This document shows positions 25,901-33,973 of a DNA stretch of 64,000 nt, in pieces. The notes beneath the pieces are model-generated. The model saw only the letters and a program-made list of their open reading frames with translations. It ran no database searches and was not told the origin of the DNA. Numbering within the stretch: position 1 is the first letter of the stretch; the number at the start of each line of letters is the position of its first letter. This DNA comes from Bacillota bacterium (GTDB lineage: Bacteria; Bacillota; Clostridia; Acetivibrionales; DTU013): positions 62,001 to 126,000 of the forward strand of contig JAEZCO010000035.1 of assembly GCA_023433505.1 (NCBI GenBank), written 5' to 3'. Both the position numbers and the translations under genes were made by a program.

Positions 25901-26773
25901 GGTATCATGGAGAATGTCGGCGAGAGGGCGGCTATCCGGATTTTCGGAGACCGTCCCGGGACCTACGGAGCGGGGGTGGACCTTGCTCTGAAAGCCAGTG
26001 CGTGGAAGAGTGAGAAGGACCTGGCAAGGACCTTCATTTATTTCTCCTCCTTTGCCTACGGCAGAAAACTCAAGGGCGCCTCCGCCCTCCGGGAGTTTGT
26101 GGAAAATGTCCGGGATACCGACGCCTCCTATGATACCACCAGCTCAAAAAGATATGATATCCTTGACTCAAACTTCGGCGCTTCGGTGCAGGGAGGCTTT
26201 GGACTGGCCGGAAAAATGCTGCGGGGAAAAAGCGTCAGGCAGTACCATGGGTCCGGAGAAAAACCCGGACAGGTCAGTGTCCGGCGGCTGGAGGAAAAGC
26301 TGAAGGAGACCCTGGAAGAAACGCTGCTGAACCCCTTATGGAAGGAGTCTGTCAGAGAGAAGGGCTATGAAGGCGGAGCCCAGCTGATGCAAAGGCTGCA
26401 GAATGTATTCGAATGGCAATGCCTCGTTGAAAAGCTGGAGGATGAGCTCATCGACAGGGTTGTGGATGAATATGTCAATAATCCTCAGATGCAGCAGTGG
26501 TTCAAGGATCACAATCCTTACGCGCTGGAGGAAGCGGCAAGAAGATTTCTTGAGCTCCATCAGCGGGGAAAGTGGAAGCCGGCTCCCGGGGTCCTGGAAA
26601 AGCTCCGGTCAAGCTACCTGAAGCTGGAGGGAGACATGGAGGAGGGCCTGGGAGAGGTCAAAGGGGATATCCAGGCAGGCGGCATTGAAATCTTATCGGA
26701 TTCCGATGTGAAAGGCTGGGGGGAAAAATTGAAGGAAGTGGACGAGGTACTGGGTGGAACAGATGGAGCATAA
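22973..26773 (+). CDS. cobN: CobN-like chelatase large subunit, copy 2
   Basis: 1266 aa, diverged from copy 1 but with the same architecture: LHIGTHGSLEFLPGKSNALS near residue 550, PPGPAGMPDENGRDILPTGR, RIFGDRPGTYGAGVDLAL. The N-terminal 130 residues differ strongly from copy 1. The ATG at 22973 has GAGG 8 bases upstream; an opening from TTG at 22925 would overlap copy 1 further. It ends inside the radical SAM gene start. The two copies are too different to be a recent duplication and may handle different tetrapyrroles or metals. Confidence 0.92.
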   Translation: MDNEIAAIGLEYEQSEIAAALEGIDALQVVFLPAADIKTREKRKQTVDFIGKNIKAVIVKDISWEEELEDFFTLLAREAAGVHVIPIGSEAISRGFGTIDAEGVQRINRYFVYGGIRNVTYALGYIRDRYLLEKKAAEGTEPLEMPFDGIFHPEAPGVFATLEAYEGWLQEKKGGGKPMGRVGLLVHRSSWAGGNLAVEAELVRALEGRGICAVPVFSYGTKEPELNNRAFDEIIHDCFSLDGSLAIDALIHLQLFSLAGDSSAANIFQLMTEKLKALNIPVFRPLISHTCSLEAWRQETEGLVQEIPWSFSVPEMEGMTEPVILGCRGEKNRSVPIGERIEHFAQRVEKWVKIRKKPNQEKKLAIFLHNAPCSGVEATIGAAAGLDAFASAAGILKRLVDEDWKLKDIPASGEALHRLVMEKKAYSDFRWTSVEDIADSGGCIYQMPLKGEGGYEAFYERLDPECRRRMEETWGPPPGEGMVVENRLAITGIGFGNAVVMVQPKRGCYGAKCTGEVCKILQDPSCPPPHQYLATYRYVEAVFKADAVLHIGTHGSLEFLPGKSNALSGRCYPDAVLGSLPNLYIYNAGVGTEAILAKRRSYAVTLGHLPPVYSPMGTEAMRLAGLIGEYLEARYIGSRQADELEGRIRQSMAWVKGAQEIVNAEASFQEGMVRLRSILVQAVARPRMEKRHEFGAEPDMEAAVWYINEVILSEEEVDSKLRAVDGRMGKEPSGEVGFCSRVTEFIRQSIGCCQNGGAIAQRLYGVEQDPGLLDFFDLLAVDIREIYARLRQTGNEMENLISALKGGYVPPGPAGMPDENGRDILPTGRNLYSMNMDKIPTQAAYKVGSAAAEALLASYREDEGRLPEKIAMNMISLDITRSKGEQLSQVLYLMGITPLWDKRGRVTGLAPIPAEVLGRPRIDVTVRISGVLRDCYPEAAEMMDEAVAIAAALPEDGTINYIRRNTEKIAGKLSEAGIMENVGERAAIRIFGDRPGTYGAGVDLALKASAWKSEKDLARTFIYFSSFAYGRKLKGASALREFVENVRDTDASYDTTSSKRYDILDSNFGASVQGGFGLAGKMLRGKSVRQYHGSGEKPGQVSVRRLEEKLKETLEETLLNPLWKESVREKGYEGGAQLMQRLQNVFEWQCLVEKLEDELIDRVVDEYVNNPQMQQWFKDHNPYALEEAARRFLELHQRGKWKPAPGVLEKLRSSYLKLEGDMEEGLGEVKGDIQAGGIEILSDSDVKGWGEKLKEVDEVLGGTDGA

Positions 26774-27788
26774 AGCGCCGGGGCTTTTGGTGCTCTGGCT
26801 GACAAACGACTGCAATCTGGGCTGCCGGTATTGCTATGCGGACGCAGGCCGTAAGAAGGAATCCATGACCCTGGATACGGCGATAAGAGCTGTCGGACGG
26901 ATGGGGCAGGAAGGCTTCAAGCTGCAGCTTGCCGGGGGAGAGCCCCTGATGAATATGGTGCTGGTGAGAAAGCTCTACGAATATATCACGGAAAAAGGCA
27001 TCCGTGCAAGCTTAAGGCTGCAAACCAACGGGACTCTCATCACGCCGGAGATTGCCGGAGAGATCCGGAGAATGCGGATTGCCGTGGGCGTCAGCCTGGA
27101 CGGAGGAATTGACGCAAACGAAGCCCTGAGAGGCGGGACGGCGGAAGTCCTGAAGGGAATACGCCATCTCGCCGCCGAGGGCGTCGGGGTCAACCTCAAT
27201 TGCGTCCTTACGGGACAGAATATCGAAAGCCTGCCCGGGCTGGTAGACCTGGCCTTTTACCTGGGAAATGTAAAGGGCGTCGGCATCGACCTTCTGCGAA
27301 GGGCCGGCAGGGCGGTTAAAAACGAAGTGCCCCCGGCCCGGGCCGACCAGATCGGCCAAGCCTTGCGGGAAGCCTATACAAGGACATTGGAATTGGAAAG
27401 GGCCTCCGGCAGGAGAATTTACATCAGGGAAATAGAGGAGGCAAAAAAGAGGCTGAAAGCGGGAAAGGGCTGCAGGGAATACTGCTATGCCGCCTGCGGA
27501 AGGGCCATGGTGGTACTTCCCGGCGGGAATGTCTGGCCCTGCGGTTCTCTGGTTGGAATCGAGGGCTATTTTATGGGGAATGTCATGGAAGGCGAGGTGG
27601 CGCCCCTGGCCCTGAAAGGCGGAAGAGACAGCGCCTGCGGCGGTTGCAGGTATGAGACGCTCTGCCCCGGCGGCTGTCCCTCAAGGCTTATCCTCAACTG
27701 CGGCGCAGCAACCCGGCAAAGCCAGGATTGCGCCCTGAGGAAAACCGCCTTTGAAATAGCGGAGGAGGAAATAAATGCTTGTATTTGA
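26763..27788 (+). CDS. Radical SAM enzyme with SPASM-like C-terminal cysteines
   Basis: 341 aa. CNLGCRYC (residues 17-24) is the CxxxCxxC [4Fe-4S]/SAM motif, followed by LAGGEPLMN. The C-terminal part has a Cys-rich SPASM-like pattern (CREYCYAACG, GGNVWPCGSL, CGGCRYETLCPGGCPS) that would hold extra clusters. Members of this broad group mature peptides or modify tetrapyrroles (NirJ, AhbC/AhbD). Here the gene overlaps cobN copy 2 and the ABC ATPase gene, so a tetrapyrrole-linked role is plausible but inferred. GTG at 26754 is an alternative start. Confidence 0.88.
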   Translation: MEHKAPGLLVLWLTNDCNLGCRYCYADAGRKKESMTLDTAIRAVGRMGQEGFKLQLAGGEPLMNMVLVRKLYEYITEKGIRASLRLQTNGTLITPEIAGEIRRMRIAVGVSLDGGIDANEALRGGTAEVLKGIRHLAAEGVGVNLNCVLTGQNIESLPGLVDLAFYLGNVKGVGIDLLRRAGRAVKNEVPPARADQIGQALREAYTRTLELERASGRRIYIREIEEAKKRLKAGKGCREYCYAACGRAMVVLPGGNVWPCGSLVGIEGYFMGNVMEGEVAPLALKGGRDSACGGCRYETLCPGGCPSRLILNCGAATRQSQDCALRKTAFEIAEEEINACI

Positions 27789-28614
27789 AAATCTGACAAA
27801 AAAGTATGGAGACATCACCGCCGTTGACAAGCTGAATTTGAAAATAGAAAAAGGTGAATTTTTCGGTCTGCTGGGGCCCAATGGCGCGGGAAAGACCACT
27901 ACCGTCAGGATGCTGAGCACCCTGACCCCGGCCAGCAGCGGGGCCATTTATATTGACGGGGAAAAGACCGACCGGAACCTTACCCGGGTCAAGGCCAAAA
28001 TCGGCGTTGTGCCCCAGCACATGAACCTGGAGGGAGAGCTGACCGCCTGGCAGAATCTTGAGCTTCACGGCTGCCTTTACGGCATTGAAAAAACGAAGCG
28101 GAGAAGGAGGACCGAGGAGCTTCTGGCCTTTACGGAGCTTTCAGACCGGAAAGGGGACCAGGTCAAAAGCTTTTCGGGAGGAATGAAGCGAAAGCTGATG
28201 ATTGCGAGGGCGCTGATGCATGAACCGGAAATCCTCCTGATGGATGAACCCACCGTAGGACTTGACGCCGCCGTGCGGCGCAGGATGTGGGACCTGATGA
28301 AGGGCCTGAACAAGGATGGCCTGACGGTGCTGCTGACGACCCATTACATTGAGGAGGCCGAGGCATTGTGCACAAGGGTGGGGCTGATGAACGGCGGGAG
28401 ATTGGTTGAGCTGGATACCCCCCAGAGGCTCGTCAAAAAATCCGGCAGCTTTGTATTGGAATGCTTCGAAAACGGTGAAACGAAAAGCCGCTTTTTTGAC
28501 ACCCGGGAGGAAGCTATCGGCAGCGCTGCAAAAATGACCGGAAGCGTCAATATACGTCCCGCCAATCTGGAGGATACCTTTATCAAGCTGACAAACAGAA
28601 AGGTGGAGGAATAG
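27775..28614 (+). CDS. ABC-2 type transporter ATPase
   Basis: 279 aa, DrrA/CcmA-like: Walker A GPNGAGKTTT, signature FSGGMKRKLMIARAL, Walker B ILLMDEPTVGLD, switch histidine in LLTTHYIEEAE. GGAGGAGG precedes the ATG, which lies inside the end of the radical SAM gene. With the next gene it forms a second, export-type transporter in the island. Its cargo is unknown: it might export a tetrapyrrole, a peptide or a metal complex. Confidence 0.92.
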   Translation: MLVFENLTKKYGDITAVDKLNLKIEKGEFFGLLGPNGAGKTTTVRMLSTLTPASSGAIYIDGEKTDRNLTRVKAKIGVVPQHMNLEGELTAWQNLELHGCLYGIEKTKRRRRTEELLAFTELSDRKGDQVKSFSGGMKRKLMIARALMHEPEILLMDEPTVGLDAAVRRRMWDLMKGLNKDGLTVLLTTHYIEEAEALCTRVGLMNGGRLVELDTPQRLVKKSGSFVLECFENGETKSRFFDTREEAIGSAAKMTGSVNIRPANLEDTFIKLTNRKVEE

Positions 28615-28615
28615 G

Positions 28616-29347
28616 GTGCAATTTACCGCGATACTGTGGCAGGAATACATCATTTTCAAGCGCAAGTTCTGGAGCATTACCACAGGCTCCATGATCGGGC
28701 CTGCGCTATATCTCATTGCCTTCGGCTGGGGGCTTGGAAGCGGCGTCAGGGTGGGAGGCGTCAACTATATCAGCTTCATCCTTCCGGGCATTATTGCCAT
28801 GAGCGGCATGACCGTAAGCTTTAGCACCCTGGCCAACAATATTAACATAGCGAGAATCTATGACAAGACCTTTGAGGAGTTTATGACCGCCCCGGTGAAC
28901 ATGCTTGTGTTTGCCGTGGGGAAAATCATTGCCGGGGCGCTGCGGGGAATCTATTCGGCGCTGCTGGTCATCCTTCTTTCTCTTGTGTTTCATACGGGTC
29001 TTCGGATCAATCCGTATTTTATTCTGATTGTTGTACTTAACTGCCTTGTCTTTTCGGCAATGGGCTTTACGGCAGGCATTGTCATCGACTCCCATGCGGA
29101 CATGGGAAAATTCACGAATTTTATTATCACCCCCATGTCCTTTCTCTGCGGGACTTTTTTCCCGCTGGACAGAATGCCTCCGGTGCTTCGGGAGTTCATA
29201 TGGCTTCTGCCCCTGACCCATACCAGCCTTGGCTTGAGGAGCAGGGCAGAGGACGCCCTGAACATGCTTTCACACCCGCTGGTGTTACTGCTGTACTTTG
29301 CCGTCTTGCTGCTGGCGGGCATAAAACTGTGCAAGAAAGCCGAATAG
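28616..29347 (+). CDS. ABC-2 type transporter permease
   Basis: A 243-aa protein with six hydrophobic segments of the ABC-2 family (TGSMIGPALYLIAFGWGLG, SFLCGTFFPLDRMP, LPLTHTSLGLRSRAE). GTG start after GTGGAGG, one base after the stop of its ATPase. The pair is of the daunorubicin/NodJ exporter type, whereas the importer earlier in the island is of the FecCD type. Confidence 0.9.
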   Translation: MQFTAILWQEYIIFKRKFWSITTGSMIGPALYLIAFGWGLGSGVRVGGVNYISFILPGIIAMSGMTVSFSTLANNINIARIYDKTFEEFMTAPVNMLVFAVGKIIAGALRGIYSALLVILLSLVFHTGLRINPYFILIVVLNCLVFSAMGFTAGIVIDSHADMGKFTNFIITPMSFLCGTFFPLDRMPPVLREFIWLLPLTHTSLGLRSRAEDALNMLSHPLVLLLYFAVLLLAGIKLCKKAE

Positions 29348-29391
29348 CGGCAGTGGAAATGACAAATCACATGTTGGAGAGGAAAATCGCC

Positions 29392-30441
29392 ATGGAATTT
29401 GAAAAGAAAACATATCCCTTTACCGCCATTGTGGGGCAGGAAAAAATGAAAAAGGCCCTGGTCCTCAATGTAATCAATCCCTTGCTTGGCGGGGTGCTGA
29501 TCCGGGGAGAAAAGGGCACGGCCAAGTCTACCGCAGTGAGGGCTCTGGCGGAACTGCTGCCGGAAAGGACCATGGCCGGGGGATGCCTGTTTGGCTGTGA
29601 CCCGGAGGATGAAAGCATGCAGTGCGACGGGTGTGCGGAAAAAAGGGCCGGGGGCCGGGGACTGCCCGCAGTGCCATCGAAAATGAAGGTGGTGGACCTT
29701 CCTGTCAGCGCGACGGAGGACAGGGTGGTGGGTACCCTGGACATTGAGCATGCAATCAAAAAAGGGGAAAAGAAATTTGAGCCGGGGATCCTCGCCCAGG
29801 CCAATCGGAATATCCTGTATGTGGATGAGGTGAATCTGCTGGACGACCATGTGGTGGACATCCTTTTGGACTCCGCAGCCATGGGGGTCAACATCCTTGA
29901 GCGGGAGGGCATTTCCTTTACGCATCCGGCGCGGTTCATCCTGGTAGGCACCATGAACCCCGAGGAGGGAGACCTGAGGCCGCAGCTGCTGGACAGATTC
30001 GGACTGGTGGTGGACGTGGCCGGCGAAAGGGATGTGGCGCGGCGGGTGGAGGTCATCAAAAGAAGGCTGGCCTTTGAGAAGGACCCCGGGGCTTTTGCAA
30101 TGGAATTTGAACCCTTGCAGCAGGAGTTGAGGGACAGGATTGCCGAGGCGGGCAGGCTCCTCAAGGAGGTCCGCTATGACGACACGATTCTTGAAATGGC
30201 GGCCAGAGTATCCATTGAAATGGGGGTAGACGGGCACCGGGCGGATATCGGAATGATTAAGACAGCCGCCACCCTTGCCGCCTATCACCTGAGCCGGCAG
30301 GTAAGCCGCAATGACATGCTGGAGGCCGCGGAGCTGGTGCTGCCCCATAGGATGAGACGCAGGCCCTTTGAAGAAGGAGCCATGGAATTTTCGAAAGTAG
30401 AGGAGATTATCGGTACCGCCGACGGACCGGAGAAAGCCTGA
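29392..30441 (+). CDS. chlI: Magnesium/cobalt chelatase I-type AAA+ ATPase
   Basis: 349 aa, BchI/ChlI family: Walker A GEKGTAKSTAVRAL, Walker B ILYVDEVNLLDDHVVDIL, sensor region GTMNPEEGDLRPQLLDRFGL. A loop with four cysteines (CLFGC and CDGC around residues 65-82) may bind a metal. The I subunit forms hexamers that drive the CobN/ChlH subunit with the D subunit. GAGAGGAAA precedes the ATG at 29392; longer in-frame openings reach into the permease gene. Confidence 0.92.
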   Translation: MEFEKKTYPFTAIVGQEKMKKALVLNVINPLLGGVLIRGEKGTAKSTAVRALAELLPERTMAGGCLFGCDPEDESMQCDGCAEKRAGGRGLPAVPSKMKVVDLPVSATEDRVVGTLDIEHAIKKGEKKFEPGILAQANRNILYVDEVNLLDDHVVDILLDSAAMGVNILEREGISFTHPARFILVGTMNPEEGDLRPQLLDRFGLVVDVAGERDVARRVEVIKRRLAFEKDPGAFAMEFEPLQQELRDRIAEAGRLLKEVRYDDTILEMAARVSIEMGVDGHRADIGMIKTAATLAAYHLSRQVSRNDMLEAAELVLPHRMRRRPFEEGAMEFSKVEEIIGTADGPEKA

Positions 30442-30505
30442 TTGACGGCAGATGTCCGCAAGACCGTGGCGTAAGCCATGGAGAAAGAGGAAGGGGGAGA
30501 AGCCG

Positions 30506-32449
30506 TTGCTGCGTAGTTCTGTTTTTCCGTTTTGCGCCGTTCTGGGCCAGGACAAAGTTAAAAAAGCATTGCTGTTGAATGTAATCAACCCGTCCATTGG
30601 CGGAGTTTTGATCTGCGGAGAAAAGGGCACCGCGAAATCTACGCTGGTGAGAGGCCTGGCGGCGGTCCTCAGAGATACGGAGGTGGTTGAACTGCCTCTG
30701 AACATAACAGAAGACCGGCTGGTGGGGACCATTGACATTGAAAAGGCCGTCGGAGAGGGCAAAAGGTGCTTTGAGGCCGGAATTCTTCACCGGGCCGACG
30801 GAAATATATTGTATGTGGACGAGGTCAACCTGCTCAGCGAGCATATCGCAAACTGCCTCCTGGAGGCCGCTGCCTCCGGCGTCAGCCATGTAGAGCGTGA
30901 GGGGATATCCTGTACCCACTCCTCCCGTTTTGTTCTGGTCGGTACCATGAACCCCGAGGAAGGAGCCTTAAGGCCGCAGCTTTTAGACCGGTTCGGCCTG
31001 TATGTCGAGGTCTGCGGCAGCAGGCAGCTGTCCGAAAGAAAGGAAATTATCCGAAGAAGGCTGGAGTATGAAAAGGGCCCCCTGGAATATTTTTCGAGGT
31101 GGGAGGCTGAAGCCCGAGCGCTTTCCGACCACATCAGCCGCGCACAGAAAAAGCTTCAAGGGGTAAAAGTCTCTGACAATATTCTCACATTGGCTTCCGA
31201 GATGGCCATGGAAGGGAACTGTGCCGGGCACCGTGCGGAGCTGGTGATCATAGAGTCGGCAAAGGCCATGGCAGCCTTTGACAACCGAGGGTATGTGACG
31301 GTGGAGGACATAAAGCAGGCGGCAGAGCTTGCCCTTCCTCACCGGATAAGGGAAATGCCGCCCCGGATTGCGGAAGACCCGCCGGAGGAAGCGGACAGCG
31401 GCCCGGACCGTGAGGAACCGGAGCTGGAATCTTCGGGGGATGAAGCCGGAAAGGAAGAGGAGAACTCCCAGGACGGGACGGACAATGAAGCCGGCGATAT
31501 GAAGGAGGAAAAACCACCGGAGCAGGAACCGGGAGAAGAGAAGGCTGCCGATGCCGCCGGCCCGGAGGGGCCTGCACAGCAAGGCGGCGGACAGGGTGCG
31601 GCGGGAGAAGAAAGCGTTGAGGAGCCGGGAGAGATTTTTGAAATCCGGCCGCTGGTCATAGAGGCCGCGGAAAGAAAAAAAAGAAAAGGAAGCGGCAAAA
31701 GGGTCCGGACCCATACCGGCGCTCACCAGGGGAGATATGTCCGGTATACCTTCCCGAAAGGAAAGCTGAAGGACCTGGCCTTTGACGCGACTCTGCGGGC
31801 AGCGGCGCCCTATCAGCGGACCAGAGAAAGGGAGGGGACGGCGGTGGTCATCAGGAGCACGGACTTTAGAGAAAAGGTCCGCGAAAAGCGCACAGGGAGC
31901 ACGATTCTATTCATTGTCGACGCCAGCGGCTCCATGGGAGTGCGCCAGAGAATGAAGGCCGTTAAAGGCGCTATCCTTTCCATCCTCAACGATGCCTATC
32001 AGAAGCGGGACAAGGTGGGGATGATTGCCTTCCGAAAGGATTCGGCCCAGCTGCTCCTTGGCATCACAAGAAGCGTCGAGCTTGCCCAAAAGAGCCTCCG
32101 GGAGCTTCCCACCGGCGGGAAAACACCTCTGGCCGGCGGACTGTACAGGGGCTATGAGCTCCTGAAGGCTGCAAAGCTGAGAGACCTTGAAATGATCCCC
32201 TTGCTGGTCCTTGTTTCCGACGGCAGAGCCAACGTCGGACTGGGAGGGGCAGACCCTGTGGAGGACGCCGTGAAGATGGCAGGCCTGATTGCCTCCGAAG
32301 GGATCAAGTCCCTGGTCATTGATACCGAGAAGGATTTTATCCGGCTGGGGCTGGCAGGCAAAATAGCCCGGGCCATGAACGCGCAGTACTGTCGGCTGGA
32401 GGAGCTGGAACAAAAGGGGATAGAGCTTGCGGTAAGGAACATGGTATAA
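30506..32449 (+). CDS. chlD: Chelatase D-type subunit: AAA+ plus acidic linker plus VWA domain
   Basis: 647 aa: an AAA+ domain at about 1-290 that still has intact Walker A (GEKGTAKSTLV) and Walker B (ILYVDEVNLL), a Glu/Pro-rich linker at about 290-380, a basic stretch (ERKKRKGSGKRVRT), and a VWA domain at about 460-640 with the MIDAS motif DASGSMG. The D subunit couples the I hexamer to the CobN subunit. Many D subunits have a degenerate ATP site; here it looks intact. TTG start after AAGGGGGAG. It is the last gene of the island. Confidence 0.92.
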   Translation: MLRSSVFPFCAVLGQDKVKKALLLNVINPSIGGVLICGEKGTAKSTLVRGLAAVLRDTEVVELPLNITEDRLVGTIDIEKAVGEGKRCFEAGILHRADGNILYVDEVNLLSEHIANCLLEAAASGVSHVEREGISCTHSSRFVLVGTMNPEEGALRPQLLDRFGLYVEVCGSRQLSERKEIIRRRLEYEKGPLEYFSRWEAEARALSDHISRAQKKLQGVKVSDNILTLASEMAMEGNCAGHRAELVIIESAKAMAAFDNRGYVTVEDIKQAAELALPHRIREMPPRIAEDPPEEADSGPDREEPELESSGDEAGKEEENSQDGTDNEAGDMKEEKPPEQEPGEEKAADAAGPEGPAQQGGGQGAAGEESVEEPGEIFEIRPLVIEAAERKKRKGSGKRVRTHTGAHQGRYVRYTFPKGKLKDLAFDATLRAAAPYQRTREREGTAVVIRSTDFREKVREKRTGSTILFIVDASGSMGVRQRMKAVKGAILSILNDAYQKRDKVGMIAFRKDSAQLLLGITRSVELAQKSLRELPTGGKTPLAGGLYRGYELLKAAKLRDLEMIPLLVLVSDGRANVGLGGADPVEDAVKMAGLIASEGIKSLVIDTEKDFIRLGLAGKIARAMNAQYCRLEELEQKGIELAVRNMV

Positions 32450-32460
32450 TCATAGAAGAA

Positions 32461-32492
32461 AAAATAAGCCTTCGATAGCTTATTTTTTTTTA
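32461..32492 (+). terminator. Terminator closing the chelatase island
   Basis: AAAATAAGC (32461-32469) pairs with GCTTATTTT (32478-32486), followed by more T residues. It is the first strong terminator after the riboswitch. Confidence 0.85.
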
Positions 32493-32520
32493 TTAGAGAA
32501 AAACTTAAAAAAGAAATTAC

Positions 32521-32734
32521 CGCGTTTCGAGCTAAATATGATAAAATACAGGAGGACAAGGATTACCAATGAAGTCCGAAAAGTGACGGAATATTTGTTT
32601 GAAAGAAAAGCACTTATAGAAAGCTTCAATGGAGTTATAAATGCAAAGTGTCGGGGGCACATATACTCAGTAGCCTTAAAGCTTGCCTGGGCCGTAACAA
32701 TTCATAAAAGTCAGGGATTAGCGCTTTGAAAAGC
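32521..32734 (+). pseudogene. Internally deleted copy of the helicase gene
   Basis: The segment matches three parts of the helicase locus. 32521-32553 resembles the 5' flank at 36950-36982 (GTTTCGAG.TAAAT.TGATAAAA). 32601-32648 resembles the first codons near 37000-37040 (GAAAG.AAAGCACT.AT, then GGAG..AT.AATAC-like). 32649-32734 resembles 38106-38190, which encodes the KLAWAITIHKSQGL helicase motif. About 1.07 kb of the gene is absent, the start codon has become ATA, and stops interrupt the frame. It is clearly not functional. Confidence 0.82.
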
Positions 32735-32764
32735 ATGATAAGGTATCGTGATGAAAGGTGAGAG

Positions 32765-33973
32765 ATGGGCAGTTTTCTAGCAGAACTGGAAGAGAATCAA
32801 ATCCTGTCTGCCGATATGGTTCTGAACCTCAGGGATTATATAGCCTCGAGGAATCCGGAGCTGTCCGTTGCCATGCGGGCCCGGATATTTGCCGATGCCT
32901 TAAACAGGATGGTCGGCAGCAGACTGCCCGGTTTCAACGAAGAGCCTTTGGGAAAGCTTAAAGAGCTGCTTTTCAGGGATGCTGCAACAAAGTCCGTTTT
33001 TTTCATTGATTGCTCGGATATCTTCAAAGCCGCCGTGAGGCTTAAAACACTGGGGAGTGAATTCCTGGACCAGCTAACCTGCTGGCTTTCGGAGGTTTTG
33101 AAAAAGCCTGTCCTCAAGGAAAGCCTGTTTGACCTTGTACTTCAAGCCCGCAACCATCTGGAGGCAGAGCCGGAGGCTGATGTTGCCGCGATTCTGAAAG
33201 CCGTGGAACAAAGCATGGGCGGATTGAAATATGCCGGACAGCAGCTTGAATCTGCAGAAGATTTATATGCTGAGACAGAAGAGCGTGAGGCGGATGAGGA
33301 TTATGGCTCAATTGAATGGGACGAAGGCACAGGTCCTCTGTCCGAAGAAATAAATATAAAAGGGAAAAAGACCTTGTCCTCCGTTTTTTCAATAGGGCAG
33401 CAATTTTTCCCCAAACCGAAGAGGCTGCTTGCGATGTCGGCAGCCTCTGTTGTGCTGCTCTCTCTGTTTTTTACCAATACCGTCCCTGACAGTTCCTTTA
33501 TAGCAAATATAGCAAAATCAGACGTGTATGCTTTGAATACAATACTGCCGCTGCCATCCTATGCAGTTCAGGAAATCAGCATAAAACAACCTGTCCATGT
33601 GGAGCCCTCTGTGATTGCAACCGCCGGCAAAAGAATGAAAGCTACGGCATATGACCTTTCTGTGGAAAGCTGCGGTAAGAAACCGGGACATCCTCTTTAT
33701 GGAATTACCAACTCCGGAACAAAAGCCACGGTCGGCAGAACAGTGGCCGTTGACCCCAAGGTGATTCCCCTTGGCAGCAGGCTTCAGATAAGTTTTCCGA
33801 AGGAATACGCCTACCTTGACGGCATTTACATTGCAGAAGACACCGGGCGGCTGATTCAAGGCGATAAAATCGATATCTTCTTCGGCGAGGACAGGGAAGG
33901 CGAAAGAAAAATATATAAAAGCACCATGAACTTCGGCATCAGGTATGTCGACGTAAAAGTACTGGGCCACTAG
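32765..33973 (+). CDS. Membrane-anchored protein with C-terminal 3D (MltA-like) domain
   Basis: 402 aa. The first 200 residues are soluble and helical with no family I recognise, followed by an acidic stretch (ETEEREADEDYG). A single transmembrane segment lies at about 219-237 (LLAMSAASVVLLSLFF). The C-terminal 110 residues form a 3D domain (MKATAYDL, VAVDPKVIPLGSRL, YIAEDTGRLIQGDKIDIFF) with the three conserved Asp residues. 3D domains occur in wall-cleaving enzymes such as YabE/YocH and MltA, so an outward-facing hydrolase with a cytoplasmic sensor-like part is plausible. AAAGGTGAG precedes the ATG. Confidence 0.82.
   Translation: MGSFLAELEENQILSADMVLNLRDYIASRNPELSVAMRARIFADALNRMVGSRLPGFNEEPLGKLKELLFRDAATKSVFFIDCSDIFKAAVRLKTLGSEFLDQLTCWLSEVLKKPVLKESLFDLVLQARNHLEAEPEADVAAILKAVEQSMGGLKYAGQQLESAEDLYAETEEREADEDYGSIEWDEGTGPLSEEINIKGKKTLSSVFSIGQQFFPKPKRLLAMSAASVVLLSLFFTNTVPDSSFIANIAKSDVYALNTILPLPSYAVQEISIKQPVHVEPSVIATAGKRMKATAYDLSVESCGKKPGHPLYGITNSGTKATVGRTVAVDPKVIPLGSRLQISFPKEYAYLDGIYIAEDTGRLIQGDKIDIFFGEDREGERKIYKSTMNFGIRYVDVKVLGH

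Noticed and set aside
29200..29391. Upstream in-frame extension of chlI
   Set aside because: The added residues would overlap the permease gene and are unlike ChlI N-termini; the ATG at 29392 has a suitable binding site.
28990..30762. Leftward 590-codon opening across exporter, chlI and chlD
   Set aside because: It spans three well-supported genes on the other strand and reads as a compositional shadow.
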